This document shows, piece after piece, positions 54,025-63,300 of a stretch of 64,000 nucleotides of DNA. A model generated the notes under the pieces. It was not told the origin of the DNA, did no database searches, and saw only the letters and a program-made list of their open reading frames with translations. Source of the stretch: Actinomyces lilanjuaniae (lineage in GTDB: Bacteria > Actinomycetota > Actinomycetes > Actinomycetales > Actinomycetaceae); NCBI RefSeq assembly GCF_003606385.1, contig NZ_CP032514.1, positions 2,914,001 through 2,978,000 on the forward strand, read 5' to 3'. The position numbers and the translations under genes were made by a program. Numbering within the stretch: the first letter of the stretch is position 1; every line of letters starts with the position of its first letter.

Positions 54025-54923
54025 CTAGCGGCCCTGGTACTCCTCCAGAAGGCCCTGGTACACCTGAGTGTCACGCTGGGAGAAGGTGTCGATGACGACG
54101 AGCATGCCCTGACCGCCCCCACCGCAGGACCAGAGGCCTCCGCCGCTCCTGCGCTATCCCCGTGCTCGCCCAGCCAGTCAAGGACCTCCGTCAGCGCCAC
54201 CCTGGCGGCCTGCTCGACCGGGTACCCGAAGGCTCCGGTGGACACCGAGCACAAGGCGATGCTGTCCAGCCCGGCACTCCAGGCCGTCTCCAGGCAGGAG
54301 CGGTAGCAGGAGGCCAGCAGGCGGGCGTTCTCCTCTGTAGGCTCACCGCCGGAGACGACCGGGCCAACCGTGTGGATAACGGCCTGGGCGGGCAGGCTGA
54401 AGCCGGGGGTGAGGACGGCGGTACCAGTGGGCTCAGGCGCCCCCTGGGCACGTACGTGCTCAGCGCAGGCGTTGCGCAGCCACGGCCCGGCGGCGGCGTG
54501 GATGGCGTTGTCGATGCAGGCGTGGCCAGGGACCCGGCAGCCCAGCAGAGCGCTGTTGGCAGCGTTGACGACAGCGCCCACACGTAGGCGCGTGATGTCG
54601 CCCTGCCACAGAGCCATCGCAGACAGCGGCCCGCTACTGGCCACCCGCGGCAGGGTGGCGACGTCAACCACGCCCCTGTCCCGGGCCTCGGCGTCCAGGA
54701 GGGCACCGATGGCGTCAGCGGCCTGCGACGGCACGGTGCCAGGCTCGCGCAGGGTCAGCAGGGTGTCCAGCAGCCGACGGTCCGCCTCGACCCGCCCGGT
54801 GGGGGTAAGCCGTGCGAGCTCGGAGTCGGAGAGATAGCGCCTGGCGTCGTCAACGGCCCAGGCCAGCGTCTGGGCCACAAGCGTCCCGTAGTCCTCGACA
54901 TGCTGCCCTCTGGCCTCCCTCAT
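53886..54923 (-). CDS. Macrodomain protein-ADP-ribose hydrolase, C-terminus frameshifted
   Basis: Zinc-type macrodomain as in proteins linked to SirTM: LWQGDITRLRVGAVVNAANSALLGCRVPGHACIDNAIH, with the Asn and Cys/His ligands, then HTVGPVVSGGEP and CSVSTGAFGYPVEQAARVAL. An N-terminal helical segment of about 90 residues precedes it. The frame shifts in the run CCCCC at 54116-54120 (plus strand): adding one base gives GMLVVIDTFSQRDTQVYQGLLEEYQGR and a stop at 54025, the family ending. As read, a foreign tail runs to 53886. ATG 54923 overlaps the HxlR stop (ATGA). Confidence 0.85.
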   Translation of the reverse strand: MREARGQHVEDYGTLVAQTLAWAVDDARRYLSDSELARLTPTGRVEADRRLLDTLLTLREPGTVPSQAADAIGALLDAEARDRGVVDVATLPRVASSGPLSAMALWQGDITRLRVGAVVNAANSALLGCRVPGHACIDNAIHAAAGPWLRNACAEHVRAQGAPEPTGTAVLTPGFSLPAQAVIHTVGPVVSGGEPTEENARLLASCYRSCLETAWSAGLDSIALCSVSTGAFGYPVEQAARVALTEVLDWLGEHGDSAGAAEASGPAVGAVRACSSSSTPSPSVTLRCTRAFWRSTRAASGVVLPGTQVPAASRRVAAPVTPRARHHSHGLAAEATKSSRAAESS

Positions 54924-55333
54924 GGAGCACCCGCCGCGTCGTAGGCCTCCCGGGCGGCCAGGACCTGGTCGGCGTGGTCCTGCGCCCAAGTCCGCAGTGT
55001 CGTCATCGGCCCGCGCAGCGTGGCACCCAGAGGGGTCAGCCCGTAGTCCACGCGCGGCGGCACGCCACTGGTCTCGGTGCGCTCCAGCAGACCGTCACGC
55101 TCCATGGAGCGCAGCGTCTGGGTCAGGACCTTGGGGGTCACCCCACCAACGCGACAGCGCAGGTCGGAGAAGCGCAGGGGGCCGTCGTGCAGGGCCATGA
55201 CCACCAGGGGAGACCAGCGGTTCACGACGTGGCGCAAGACCGTGCGCGAGGGACAGCGCGGAGACATGACGTCATAGTCGATAAGTGGACCAGCACGACG
55301 GTCCTCAGTGACGTAAGACGTTGTATCAGTCAT
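54920..55333 (-). CDS. HxlR family transcriptional regulator
   Basis: 137 residues. The winged helix core VVNRWSPLVVMALHDGPLRFSDLRCRVGGVTPKVLTQTLRSMERDGLLER is diagnostic, and CPS near the N-terminus is the cysteine often used to sense electrophiles or oxidants. Divergent from the NmrA-like gene and coupled to the macrodomain gene. Confidence 0.93.
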   Translation of the reverse strand: MTDTTSYVTEDRRAGPLIDYDVMSPRCPSRTVLRHVVNRWSPLVVMALHDGPLRFSDLRCRVGGVTPKVLTQTLRSMERDGLLERTETSGVPPRVDYGLTPLGATLRGPMTTLRTWAQDHADQVLAAREAYDAAGAP

Positions 55334-55365
55334 AAAAGCCTCGGAGCTTCTCGTAGTTTCCTTGA

Positions 55366-55389
55366 GGTATCTAGTATCTAGAACATACC
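55366..55389. promoter_or_regulatory. Probable HxlR operator between divergent genes
   Basis: GGTAT (55366-55370) and ATACC (55385-55389) bracket a tandem TATCTAGTATCTAGA. It lies midway between the HxlR and NmrA-like starts, the usual place for a site controlling both. Confidence 0.5.
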
Positions 55390-55451
55390 ATCACAGCACC
55401 TGCCGCCAGCAGAGGCGGGACAGGACAGCCGCCACACCTTTAGGAGGAACC

Positions 55452-56084
55452 ATGAAGATCGCAGTCATCGGCGGAACCGGGATGGTCGGGTCGCGCACCG
55501 TCACCGAGGCGGCCTCTCGCGGACACGAGGTCACCAGCGCCACCCGCTCGGGCAGGCCTGCCGCCGACGCCACGACAGACATCGTCACCCGGCTCTCCGA
55601 CGTTGAGGCCGTGCGCCGTCTGCTGGCCGACAACGACGTCGTCATCATCACGACCTCACCTGACCGCACCGGCGGACCGGTCCAGCCCACGATCGACGAG
55701 CACCGGGCGCTGGTGGAGTCCCTGACCGCCGAGCCGCTCGGACGACTGGTCGTGGTCGGCGGCGCAGGAGCGCTGGAGACTGAGCCCGGCTCCGGCCAGC
55801 TCATCAAGGACACGCCCGACTTCCCGGCGGAGGTCTACCCCGAGGCCAACGCCTACGCCCAGGTCCTGGAGCTCTACCGGGGCGCGGGCTCTGCCTTTGC
55901 CTGGTCTGTCGTGGCCCCGGCCCCGACGATCGAGCCCGGGCAGCGCACCGGGACCTACACCCAGGCCACGGACAGCCCCGCCGGTCCCCGGGTCTCCGCA
56001 GAGGACATGGCCGTGGCGCTGGTTGACGAGGCCGAGTCCGACGCCCACCGCGGTATCCGCTGGACAGTGGCCTCACAGGGCTGA
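55452..56084 (+). CDS. NmrA/SDR-like NAD(P)-binding protein
   Basis: 210 residues. The Rossmann start MKIAVIGGTGMVGSRTVTEAASRGHEV has GxxGxxG. VVVGGAGALETEPG and the ending EDMAVALVDEAES match the NAD(P)H-binding atypical SDR group often paired with HxlR regulators for quinone or aldehyde stress. AGGAGG precedes ATG 55452; the frame upstream is unsupported. The substrate is unknown. Confidence 0.88.
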   Translation: MKIAVIGGTGMVGSRTVTEAASRGHEVTSATRSGRPAADATTDIVTRLSDVEAVRRLLADNDVVIITTSPDRTGGPVQPTIDEHRALVESLTAEPLGRLVVVGGAGALETEPGSGQLIKDTPDFPAEVYPEANAYAQVLELYRGAGSAFAWSVVAPAPTIEPGQRTGTYTQATDSPAGPRVSAEDMAVALVDEAESDAHRGIRWTVASQG

Positions 56085-56166
56085 GGCGCGGACGGCTCCC
56101 GGCAGCCGGGCCGGGAGACCCGCTCACCCGCCCCTACCTCGGCAGGCGGCCTGCCAGCCCCGGCGG

Positions 56167-57000
56167 CTACCCGAGGACCTGCCCCAGCAGCCCGGCCCGC
56201 TCCGCCAGGACGGCGAGCTGGACACGGTTGCTGGCGCCCATCCGCTCCTGGGCGCTGCGCAGGTGGGTCTTGACCGTGGAGGCGGAGACGTAGAGCCGGG
56301 CCGCGATCTGCTCGGTGGTCAGGCCCTCCGCAGCCGCCTGGACCACCTCACGCTCCCGGTCAGTCAGCCTGGCCCCGCCCTCACCGGACGGCACGGTCCC
56401 CCCAGACCACGACAGCCGAGTGCGGGGCGCCCCGGCACCCGCCTGCCCGGTACCAGGCAGCCCGGCGCAGGGGCTCCCGGCCTCCGCCAGGCTCCCAGGC
56501 CCGGCAGCGGCCCTGCCTACCCCGCCTGAGGCCACCGCCTGCCCCCGGGAGCGCACGTGTGCCAGGAGCGTGCGCATGGCCCCGGGCGACAGGGGGCTGT
56601 CTCCAGCCACGACCCGTCGCAGGCCGGGCACCAGCTCCTTGGGGGCAGAGACCTTGAGCAGGTAGCCCTCGGCCCCGGCCTCGATGGCACGCACCACCGC
56701 GTCGTCCACGTCCCACGTGGTCAGGGCAACCACGTGGGGGTGGCCCGCGGCCGCACAGATGCGCCGGGTGGCCTCGATACCGTCCATGACCGGCATCCCC
56801 AGGTCCATGAGCACCACGTCTGCGCGGTGGTGGGCGACGGCATGGACCGCCTCCTGACCGTCGTCGGCCTGCGCCACGACCTCAAACTCCTCCCGGGGGC
56901 GCAGGAGAGGCAGGATGGCCGATCGGGTCAGCGGGTCGTCGTCAACGACGATGATCCGGACAGGCCCCGAGGTGGTCGCACCGGGCTCCGTTGTGTGCAC
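56167..57000 (-). CDS. NarL/LuxR-type response regulator
   Basis: 277 residues. Receiver with acidic pocket VVDDDP, phospho-Asp in VLMDLGMPVMDG, Thr/Lys switch in ALTTWD and YLLKVSAP; C-terminal HTH LTDREREVVQAAAEGLTTEQIAARLYVSASTVKTHL. A Gly/Ala/Pro-rich linker of about 60 residues is longer than usual. GTG start. Downstream of its kinase by 41 bases. Confidence 0.94.
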   Translation of the reverse strand: MHTTEPGATTSGPVRIIVVDDDPLTRSAILPLLRPREEFEVVAQADDGQEAVHAVAHHRADVVLMDLGMPVMDGIEATRRICAAAGHPHVVALTTWDVDDAVVRAIEAGAEGYLLKVSAPKELVPGLRRVVAGDSPLSPGAMRTLLAHVRSRGQAVASGGVGRAAAGPGSLAEAGSPCAGLPGTGQAGAGAPRTRLSWSGGTVPSGEGGARLTDREREVVQAAAEGLTTEQIAARLYVSASTVKTHLRSAQERMGASNRVQLAVLAERAGLLGQVLG

Positions 57001-57041
57001 CTGCCCAGTCTACGTACCAGCAAGGCAGCCCGCACCCATTC

Positions 57042-58700
57042 TCACGTCGGGGCGGGCCGCCACGGCAGGTGGCTGCGCACCACAAAGCTGCCCTGGCCGT
57101 CCGGACCGGCCTGGAAAGTGCCCCCGCAGATCTCGGCACGCTTGGCCATCCCGCGCAGCCCCGTCCCGCTGCCTGCGCCCGCACCCGTTCCCCGTGCCCC
57201 GCCCACAGCCTCAGCCTCCCCTGCAGCCTCACCGACTGCCTGCGCCCCGACGTCCACCGCGTTGGAGCAGGTGATGTCAATGCCAGTGGTCGGCCCTCCC
57301 TCCACCCGCAGCCTCACGGTGCGCCCCGGGGCGTGCCTGCGGGCGTTGGTCAGGCACTCCTGCACGATCCGGTAGACGGCCCGGGACAAGACGTCGTCGG
57401 CCTGGTCAGCGCGGTCAAGGAAGATCGAGGAGGTGACAGGCTGCCGGGCAGCCAGGACGTCGTCCACCATGCCAGCCAGGTCCGCCAGGCGCGGCGCAGG
57501 CTCGGCAGCGCCCACAGGCTCACGCAGCACCGTCAGGAGCGAGCGCAGGTCCCGCATAGCGGTCTCCGCCTCCTCACGGACCAGTCGGGCCGCCTCCCGC
57601 GCGTGGTCCGTGGGCACGTCCTGGTCCGGACCCACGGCCCGGGCCAGGACGTCCGCCTCCTGCGAGCCACCCGCCCCCACCTGGCCGTCGGCCTCCTCCT
57701 GCGGCTCACTGGGCTGGGCTGCGGCCTCAAGGACTGCGGCGTGCAGGGCGAGCAGGGACAGGCGGTGCCCCAGCCCGTCGTGCACCTCCCGGGCCACGCG
57801 CTCCCGCTCCTCCTGCAGGTCCACGCGCTCAGCCAGGTGGGTAGAGACCCTGGCCTGCTCCTGGGCGGTGCGCGCGGCCTGGGCGGAGGCGGCAGCGGCG
57901 GCCCGGGCGCGCTGGCGGGCACTCCGCTCGCCGTCGCGGGCGCGCAGCAACAGCCCGGTGACCACGGGCAGGGCCATGACGAGCAGGGTCAGGGCGGGGG
58001 CGGTGCTCCCGTGGAGGGTTCCCACACCGTTGCTCTGGTCAAAGGCCAAGATCCCCACCACGGAGTTGCCGGTGACTGCCTGCACCGTGTCGCGGCCGAT
58101 GGCCCGCCAGGTCCCGGCACCCAGCACGAGGCCGACCACCCAGGGAGCCGGGTCGCGCACGGAGCCGGCCCGCCGTACGACGGTGGTCATGGCGACCAGC
58201 CCTACCGTCGTATCCAACCCGGTGAGCAGGCCAGCGACAGAGGAGACCACGGTGACGGCGACGGGCCACCTGTGACGCGCGAACAAGGCCGCCAGGAGCA
58301 CCAGGGCGAGGCCTATGAGCCCCAGGCCGGGCAGTGCCCGCATCGGGCGGCCAGTGAGCACCTCCTCGTGGGACATGATGGATCCCAGGCTTATCAGGCT
58401 GGCGAACAAGCACAGGAGGAGCAGCCCGGTCTCCCGCGCCACCCTGCCCACGACGGCTGCGAGCCGAGGCCGGGGGGCCGGGGCAGGGAGGTGGTAGGCG
58501 GGGTAGGGGGACCCTGCCAGCGCACCCGTACCAGGGGCAGCCGCACAGGGCGGGGCCGTCGCAGAAGCATCGGGGATCGGGTAGGCAGGCGGGGCTGCCG
58601 GGACCGGGTAGGCAGGCACACCCGCCCGGGCCGGGTAGGCAGGTGCACTCCCCTGGAGGGGGTAGGCGCCGTGCCCGGGGATGAAGCCGGGTGAGGTCAT
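57042..58700 (-). CDS. Sensor histidine kinase (HPK7 type)
   Basis: 552 residues. The N-terminus is a Pro/Tyr/Ala-rich repeat (YPARAG, YPVPAA, YPIPDA) of about 80 residues, then some five membrane helices, a coiled coil, the phospho-acceptor His in REVHDGLGHRLSLLALH, and a GHKL ATPase (QECLTNARRHAPG, GTGLRGMAKRA). Start at 58700 (MTSPGFIPG) removes an unsupported leader. Pairs with the response regulator; the signal is unknown. Confidence 0.92.
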   Translation of the reverse strand: MTSPGFIPGHGAYPLQGSAPAYPARAGVPAYPVPAAPPAYPIPDASATAPPCAAAPGTGALAGSPYPAYHLPAPAPRPRLAAVVGRVARETGLLLLCLFASLISLGSIMSHEEVLTGRPMRALPGLGLIGLALVLLAALFARHRWPVAVTVVSSVAGLLTGLDTTVGLVAMTTVVRRAGSVRDPAPWVVGLVLGAGTWRAIGRDTVQAVTGNSVVGILAFDQSNGVGTLHGSTAPALTLLVMALPVVTGLLLRARDGERSARQRARAAAAASAQAARTAQEQARVSTHLAERVDLQEERERVAREVHDGLGHRLSLLALHAAVLEAAAQPSEPQEEADGQVGAGGSQEADVLARAVGPDQDVPTDHAREAARLVREEAETAMRDLRSLLTVLREPVGAAEPAPRLADLAGMVDDVLAARQPVTSSIFLDRADQADDVLSRAVYRIVQECLTNARRHAPGRTVRLRVEGGPTTGIDITCSNAVDVGAQAVGEAAGEAEAVGGARGTGAGAGSGTGLRGMAKRAEICGGTFQAGPDGQGSFVVRSHLPWRPAPT

Positions 58701-59050
58701 GCGGACACTGTAGAGCCTGCACCGGCCGCCGACCTCCACCGATGAGGCAGCCACCTGGCCACGGACCTGTCGGCAGGACGACCCGCACGGGGCTGCCCAC
58801 AAGGCTGACTGCGGCGGCAGGCGTGGGCATCCAGAAGCCCTGTCCGAACAGACAGCTGCTCAGACCGATCGGTCGATGTGGCCGCACGCCCCTGCGGCGC
58901 AGCCTTGACCCTGTCATCAACCAGCGCTGGACGCCACCGCCCCGGGCAGCCTGCCGCCAGACAGCAAGGCCCTTACCGGTCCCGGGCGCACCTCTGCTGG
59001 AGCAGACATGACGCAGACCTGGCACAGATCCTGACAGGAAGGACCCGACC

Positions 59051-59815
59051 ATGACCACCACACCTGGCACACCGCCTCAGCCCACACCGCCCCAGCCCTC
59101 CGCTCCCTACCCCGGACCTGGGGGACAGGTGCCTCCCGTCCCCGTGCCCGACGCTCCTGTGCCCTCTGGACCCAAGCGCTCGTGGTTCGCCAGGCACAAG
59201 GTCCTCACCGGCCTGGGCGCCCTCGTCCTCGTGTCCGCCCTGGCCTCCGCCCTCGGTGGGGGTGAGGGCTCCTCCGCAGGCGCGACCACGGCACCCAGCG
59301 CAGCAGCCGACGCAGCCGAGACGGACCAGGCCGCCGCAGGCTCTGGGGACAGCGCCGACACCGCGCAGGCTCCTGCCGAGGGCAGCCAGCCCGAGGACAG
59401 CCAGCCGCCGTCGGGTCTCACCTTCCCCGGCATGGCCGACGACGACATCGTCGGTCGCACGGGCGACACCCTGACAAGCAAGGACGTGAGCATCACCACC
59501 ACACCGGTGACCGCCGGGGACGCCACCCTCGGGCCGACGGCCTGCACCACGGTTACCGTCGTCAACGGCTCCACGGACCCGGTGGACGTCAACGCCTTCG
59601 ACTTCACGCTTTTGAACCCCGAGGGCGCCATCACCGACCCGGGCTTCAGCGGAACGGACACCCACCTGACCTCCAGCACCCTGGTCCCGCAGGGGAGCGT
59701 CAGCGGTGACGTGTGCTTCGACGTCGATATCTCCGCAGGCGGCCAGTACGTGGTCATCTACGACCCGGTCCTGACCCTGTTCACCGACCGCGCCGCCTGG
59801 GTCAACGAGCTCTGA
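59051..59815 (+). CDS. Membrane-anchored DUF4352-like protein
   Basis: 254 residues: a Pro-rich cytoplasmic start, one membrane helix ([18 protein letters not shown]), an Ala/Ser/Asp-rich spacer and an external immunoglobulin-like domain (TSKDVSITTTPVTAGDATLG, ACTTVTVVNGSTDPVDVNAFDFTL, VCFDVDISAGGQYVVIYDP) as in DUF4352. AGGAAGGACC precedes the ATG. Function unknown. Confidence 0.8.
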   Translation: MTTTPGTPPQPTPPQPSAPYPGPGGQVPPVPVPDAPVPSGPKRSWFARHKVLTGLGALVLVSALASALGGGEGSSAGATTAPSAAADAAETDQAAAGSGDSADTAQAPAEGSQPEDSQPPSGLTFPGMADDDIVGRTGDTLTSKDVSITTTPVTAGDATLGPTACTTVTVVNGSTDPVDVNAFDFTLLNPEGAITDPGFSGTDTHLTSSTLVPQGSVSGDVCFDVDISAGGQYVVIYDPVLTLFTDRAAWVNEL

Positions 59816-59843
59816 GCAGGCCGCGCGCGGCGGCGCCGACCCG

Positions 59844-59903
59844 GCCGTCAGCCAGTACCACCAGGAGTACCGCAGCACCACCAGGAGTACCGTGGCTGAC
59901 GGC
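59844..59903. terminator. Hairpin between convergent DUF4352 and NCS1 genes, with tandem repeat in the loop
   Basis: Arms GCCGTCAGCCA (59844-59854) and TGGCTGACGGC (59893-59903). The 38-base loop holds two copies of ACCACCAGGAGTACCG, period 20. Confidence 0.65.
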
Positions 59904-59910
59904 TGGGCGC

Positions 59911-61455
59911 TCAGCCCACAGGCTGTGAGGCCGGGGCGGGACCGGTCTCGGCACCAGGACCAGAGTCAGTGCCGACGTCGGGACCTGGGGCCTGGCCGCG
60001 CACCGTCATGACCACCCAGTAGCACAGGGCGCCCAGGGGCGCGGCAATGAACCAGGAGAACGGGGCCAGTACCTGGCACAGGCGCAGTGGCAGCAGCGCG
60101 ATGCACAACGCAGCCACCGCTGCGGGGACGAAGGCCGCCAGCGCGTTCAGGTTGACCCCGCGCTGGTAGTAGTAGCGCCCGTTCCTAGCCGGGGAGTACA
60201 GATCATGCAGGTCCACCCGGGAGCGCTTGTAGTAGAAGTAGTCGATGACCAGGATCCCGAAGAACGGCCCCAGCAGTGCCCCCAGCGACCCCAGGAAGTA
60301 GGTGATGGCCACAGGGCTTCCGTACAGGTTCCACGGGGTGACAGCGATCGAGGCGAGGACCGCGACGATCCCGCCCACGCGGAACGACAGCCTCCGCGGG
60401 CTCACGTTGGACAGGTCGAAGGCCGCCGAGACAAAGTTGGCGACAATGTTGACACCGATGGTGGCCACGATAAACCCCAGGCTCACCACGTAGAACACCA
60501 GGTCGTTGTCGATACGCGACAGCAGGTCGCCCGGGTCGTGGAACGCCTCGCCGTAGACCTTGATGGCCGCGGCCGAGCACAGCACCGAGGTCATGGCGAA
60601 GGCGGTCCAGTTCAGAGGCAGCCCCAGCACGTTGCCCAGCACCATGGAGCGGGCGCTGGGCGCGTAGCGGGCGAAGTCAGAGAAGTTCAGCATCAGGGTG
60701 GCCAGGGTTCCCACCGTCAGCCCCACGGCTACCATGACCTGGTACACCTGGTAGCCGATTCCGGGCGTGCGGCCCTCGGCGTTGGCCGTCCAGTCGAACT
60801 CCCACCCCGCCTGCCACAGCATCCAGGCACCCAGGCCGATCATGATCACCCAGATGACCGGCCCGGCCAGTCCCTGGAAGTGACGCACGGCGTCCATGCC
60901 GCGCCACACGATGACCAGCTGGACAGCGGACAGGACAAGGAAGGCCACCCACCCTGAGACACGCAGCCCCAGGACGGGGGCGTCCAGCTCCCCCACGAGG
61001 GGCAGCACCCGTATCATCAACAGCTCCAGGGAGACCGAGGCCAGGTAGGTCTGGATCCCGTACCAGGCGATCGCCACGATCCCGCGGATCACGGCCGGGA
61101 AGTTGGCACCCCACACGCCCCAGGTCACCCGGGATATCACCGGGTAGGGGGCTCCCGTCTCGTAACCCATGAGCCCGGAGACGCAGCACGCCACGAAGAT
61201 GATCAGCGTGGCGAGGAGCACGCCGATGACGATGCCCAGCGGCGTCATCCCCGTCAGCGTCCCCGTCCCGATGAACAGGGCGGCGGCGAAGGTGTAGTTC
61301 GAGGCGTTGTGCGCGTCGTTCATCCACAGGGAGAACAGGGCGTAGCCGCCCCAGGTGCGCTCCTGCGCCGTCGCCGGGGCGAGGTCGTCGTTGAACAGCC
61401 GCCCGTCCGTGTCACCACGACGCAGCTCGTCGCGGTCGACCTCCACAGCTTCCAT
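59911..61455 (-). CDS. NCS1 family nucleobase/allantoin:cation symporter
   Basis: 514 residues, 12 helices. Family matches: NDDLAPATAQERTWGGYALFSLWMNDAHN at the start, GAPYPVISRVTWGVWGANFPAVIRGIVAIAWYGIQTYL, NFSDFARYAPS, and GPFFGILVIDYFYYKRSRVDLHDLY. It likely imports a purine, pyrimidine, hydantoin or allantoin. It follows gcl by 14 bases, so allantoin or a related glyoxylate source is the best guess (inference). Short acidic/Pro tail. Confidence 0.93.
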   Translation of the reverse strand: MEAVEVDRDELRRGDTDGRLFNDDLAPATAQERTWGGYALFSLWMNDAHNASNYTFAAALFIGTGTLTGMTPLGIVIGVLLATLIIFVACCVSGLMGYETGAPYPVISRVTWGVWGANFPAVIRGIVAIAWYGIQTYLASVSLELLMIRVLPLVGELDAPVLGLRVSGWVAFLVLSAVQLVIVWRGMDAVRHFQGLAGPVIWVIMIGLGAWMLWQAGWEFDWTANAEGRTPGIGYQVYQVMVAVGLTVGTLATLMLNFSDFARYAPSARSMVLGNVLGLPLNWTAFAMTSVLCSAAAIKVYGEAFHDPGDLLSRIDNDLVFYVVSLGFIVATIGVNIVANFVSAAFDLSNVSPRRLSFRVGGIVAVLASIAVTPWNLYGSPVAITYFLGSLGALLGPFFGILVIDYFYYKRSRVDLHDLYSPARNGRYYYQRGVNLNALAAFVPAAVAALCIALLPLRLCQVLAPFSWFIAAPLGALCYWVVMTVRGQAPGPDVGTDSGPGAETGPAPASQPVG

Positions 61456-61469
61456 GGCTGACCCTCTCC

Positions 61470-63269
61470 TCAGGTCTGGGACACCGCGCCCGGCTCCGGG
61501 CCCAGGGCCACGGCCAGGGGGGCGTCAGCAGCAGGGTCGTGCGCCAGCGGCTCGAACTCGTTGACGGCGTCCAGGGAGGTCCCCATCGAGACGTTGGTGA
61601 CACGCTCCAGGACCGCCTCAACCACCACCGGCACCTGGTCACGCAGCGCGGTCTGGCGCGCGCTGGACAGCGCCTGTGCCAGCTCCTCGGGCGTGTGCGC
61701 CCGCACGGCCCGGCACCCCAGCGCCTCCACCACGCCCACGTGGTCCACCCCGTAGCCCCGGGTCTGGGGGGCGTTGATATTGACGAAGGACAGCTGGACC
61801 TGGTAGTCCATGTCAAAAGCGCGTTGCGCCTGCCGGATCAGGCCCAGGTAGGCATTGTTGACTACCACGTGCACGTAGGGGATCTGGAGCTGGGCGGCCA
61901 CCGCCAGCTCCTCAATGAGGAACTGGAAGTCGTAGTCCCCGGACAGCGCCACCACCGGGGTACTCGGGTCCGCTACGCTGGCGCCGATCGCCGCCGGAAG
62001 CGTCCACCCCAGTGGTGACGCCTGGCTGGCGTTGACCCAGTGCCGGGGGCGGTAGACGTGCAGCATCTGGGCCGCGGCAATCTGGGACAGGCCGATCGTG
62101 GTGACGTAGCGGGTCTCGGGCCCGAAGGCCCGGCACATCTCCTCATAGACCCGCTGGGGCTTCATGGGCACCTCGTCAAAGTGGGTCCTGCGCAGCAGGG
62201 TGCGCTTGCGCTCCTGGCACTCCTGCACCCAGGAGCCGTAGCGCTCCAGCGGGGCAGAGTAGCGCTGACGAGCCGCCTGGAGCAGGGTGCGCAGGGCGGC
62301 GCCCGCGTCGCTGACGGACCAGAAGTCGGGTGGGAAGACCCGCCCGACCTGCGTGGGCTCGATGTCCACGTGGACGAACCGGCGCTGTCCCCGGTAGGTG
62401 TCCAGGTCTCCCGTGTGACGGCTCGCCCAGCGGTTGCCGATCCCGATCACCAGGTCGGACTCCAGGAAGGTCGCGTTGGCGTAGCGCTGGGAGGTCTGGA
62501 TACCTACCAGGCCCTGGGCCAGCCGGTGGTCGTCAGGGACGGCTCCCCACCCCATGAGGGTGGAGACCACCGGAACACCCAGGTACTCCGCCAGGGCAAC
62601 CATGTCGTCGGCGGCCTCGGCGCTGATCACCCCTCCGCCACAGATAAGCAGCGGGTGCCTGGAGGCGTCGAGCATGTCGAGGATCCGCTCTGCCTGGTAG
62701 GCGGACATGGCGGGACGCTCCACCGGAAGCGGCTGGTAGGCGTCGATGTCGAACTCGATCACGGTGACCTGAACGTCAAGGGGCAGGTCGACAAGGACGG
62801 GACCCGGACGGCCAGAGCGCATGAGCTGGAAAGCCTTGGCCATGGTCCCGGGAACCTGGGCGGCCTCCAGGACGGTGACCGCCATCTTGGTGACCGGCGC
62901 GGCAACCGCAGCAATGTCGACAGCCTGGAACTCCTCCTTGTGCAGCATGGGGACGGCAGCCTGGCCGGTCAGGCACAGGATGGGCACGGAGTCCGCCGAC
63001 GCGGAGTACATCCCGGTGACCATGTCGGTCCCCCCGGGACCGGAGGTGCCGATGCACACCCCGATACGACCTCCCCCCACACGGGAGAACCCCTCGGCCA
63101 TGTGGGAGGCGGCCTCCACGTGGCGGGCCAGGACGTGGCGGATGCCCCCGTGCGCCCTCATGGCCGAGTACAGCGGGTTGATGGCAGCGCCTGGAACCCC
63201 GAAGGCCTGGGTGGCCCCCTCCTTGGCCAGGATGAGGGCGATGGCGTCCACTGCTCGCATTCGTGTCAT
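61470..63269 (-). CDS. gcl: Glyoxylate carboligase
   Basis: 599-residue ThDP enzyme that condenses two glyoxylates to tartronate semialdehyde and CO2. Seen: [38 protein letters not shown] with Val-Pro where other ThDP enzymes have the Glu, a Gcl hallmark; [10 protein letters not shown]; and ThDP-binding [18 protein letters not shown] through [15 protein letters not shown] 63269 with GGAGCG upstream gives the normal length; the open frame runs further back into the isomerase gene. Middle gene of isomerase-gcl-NCS1. Confidence 0.95.
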   Translation of the reverse strand: MTRMRAVDAIALILAKEGATQAFGVPGAAINPLYSAMRAHGGIRHVLARHVEAASHMAEGFSRVGGGRIGVCIGTSGPGGTDMVTGMYSASADSVPILCLTGQAAVPMLHKEEFQAVDIAAVAAPVTKMAVTVLEAAQVPGTMAKAFQLMRSGRPGPVLVDLPLDVQVTVIEFDIDAYQPLPVERPAMSAYQAERILDMLDASRHPLLICGGGVISAEAADDMVALAEYLGVPVVSTLMGWGAVPDDHRLAQGLVGIQTSQRYANATFLESDLVIGIGNRWASRHTGDLDTYRGQRRFVHVDIEPTQVGRVFPPDFWSVSDAGAALRTLLQAARQRYSAPLERYGSWVQECQERKRTLLRRTHFDEVPMKPQRVYEEMCRAFGPETRYVTTIGLSQIAAAQMLHVYRPRHWVNASQASPLGWTLPAAIGASVADPSTPVVALSGDYDFQFLIEELAVAAQLQIPYVHVVVNNAYLGLIRQAQRAFDMDYQVQLSFVNINAPQTRGYGVDHVGVVEALGCRAVRAHTPEELAQALSSARQTALRDQVPVVVEAVLERVTNVSMGTSLDAVNEFEPLAHDPAADAPLAVALGPEPGAVSQT

Positions 63270-63300
63270 GTCTTGCGCTCCTTCCTGTTCACGGCACTGC

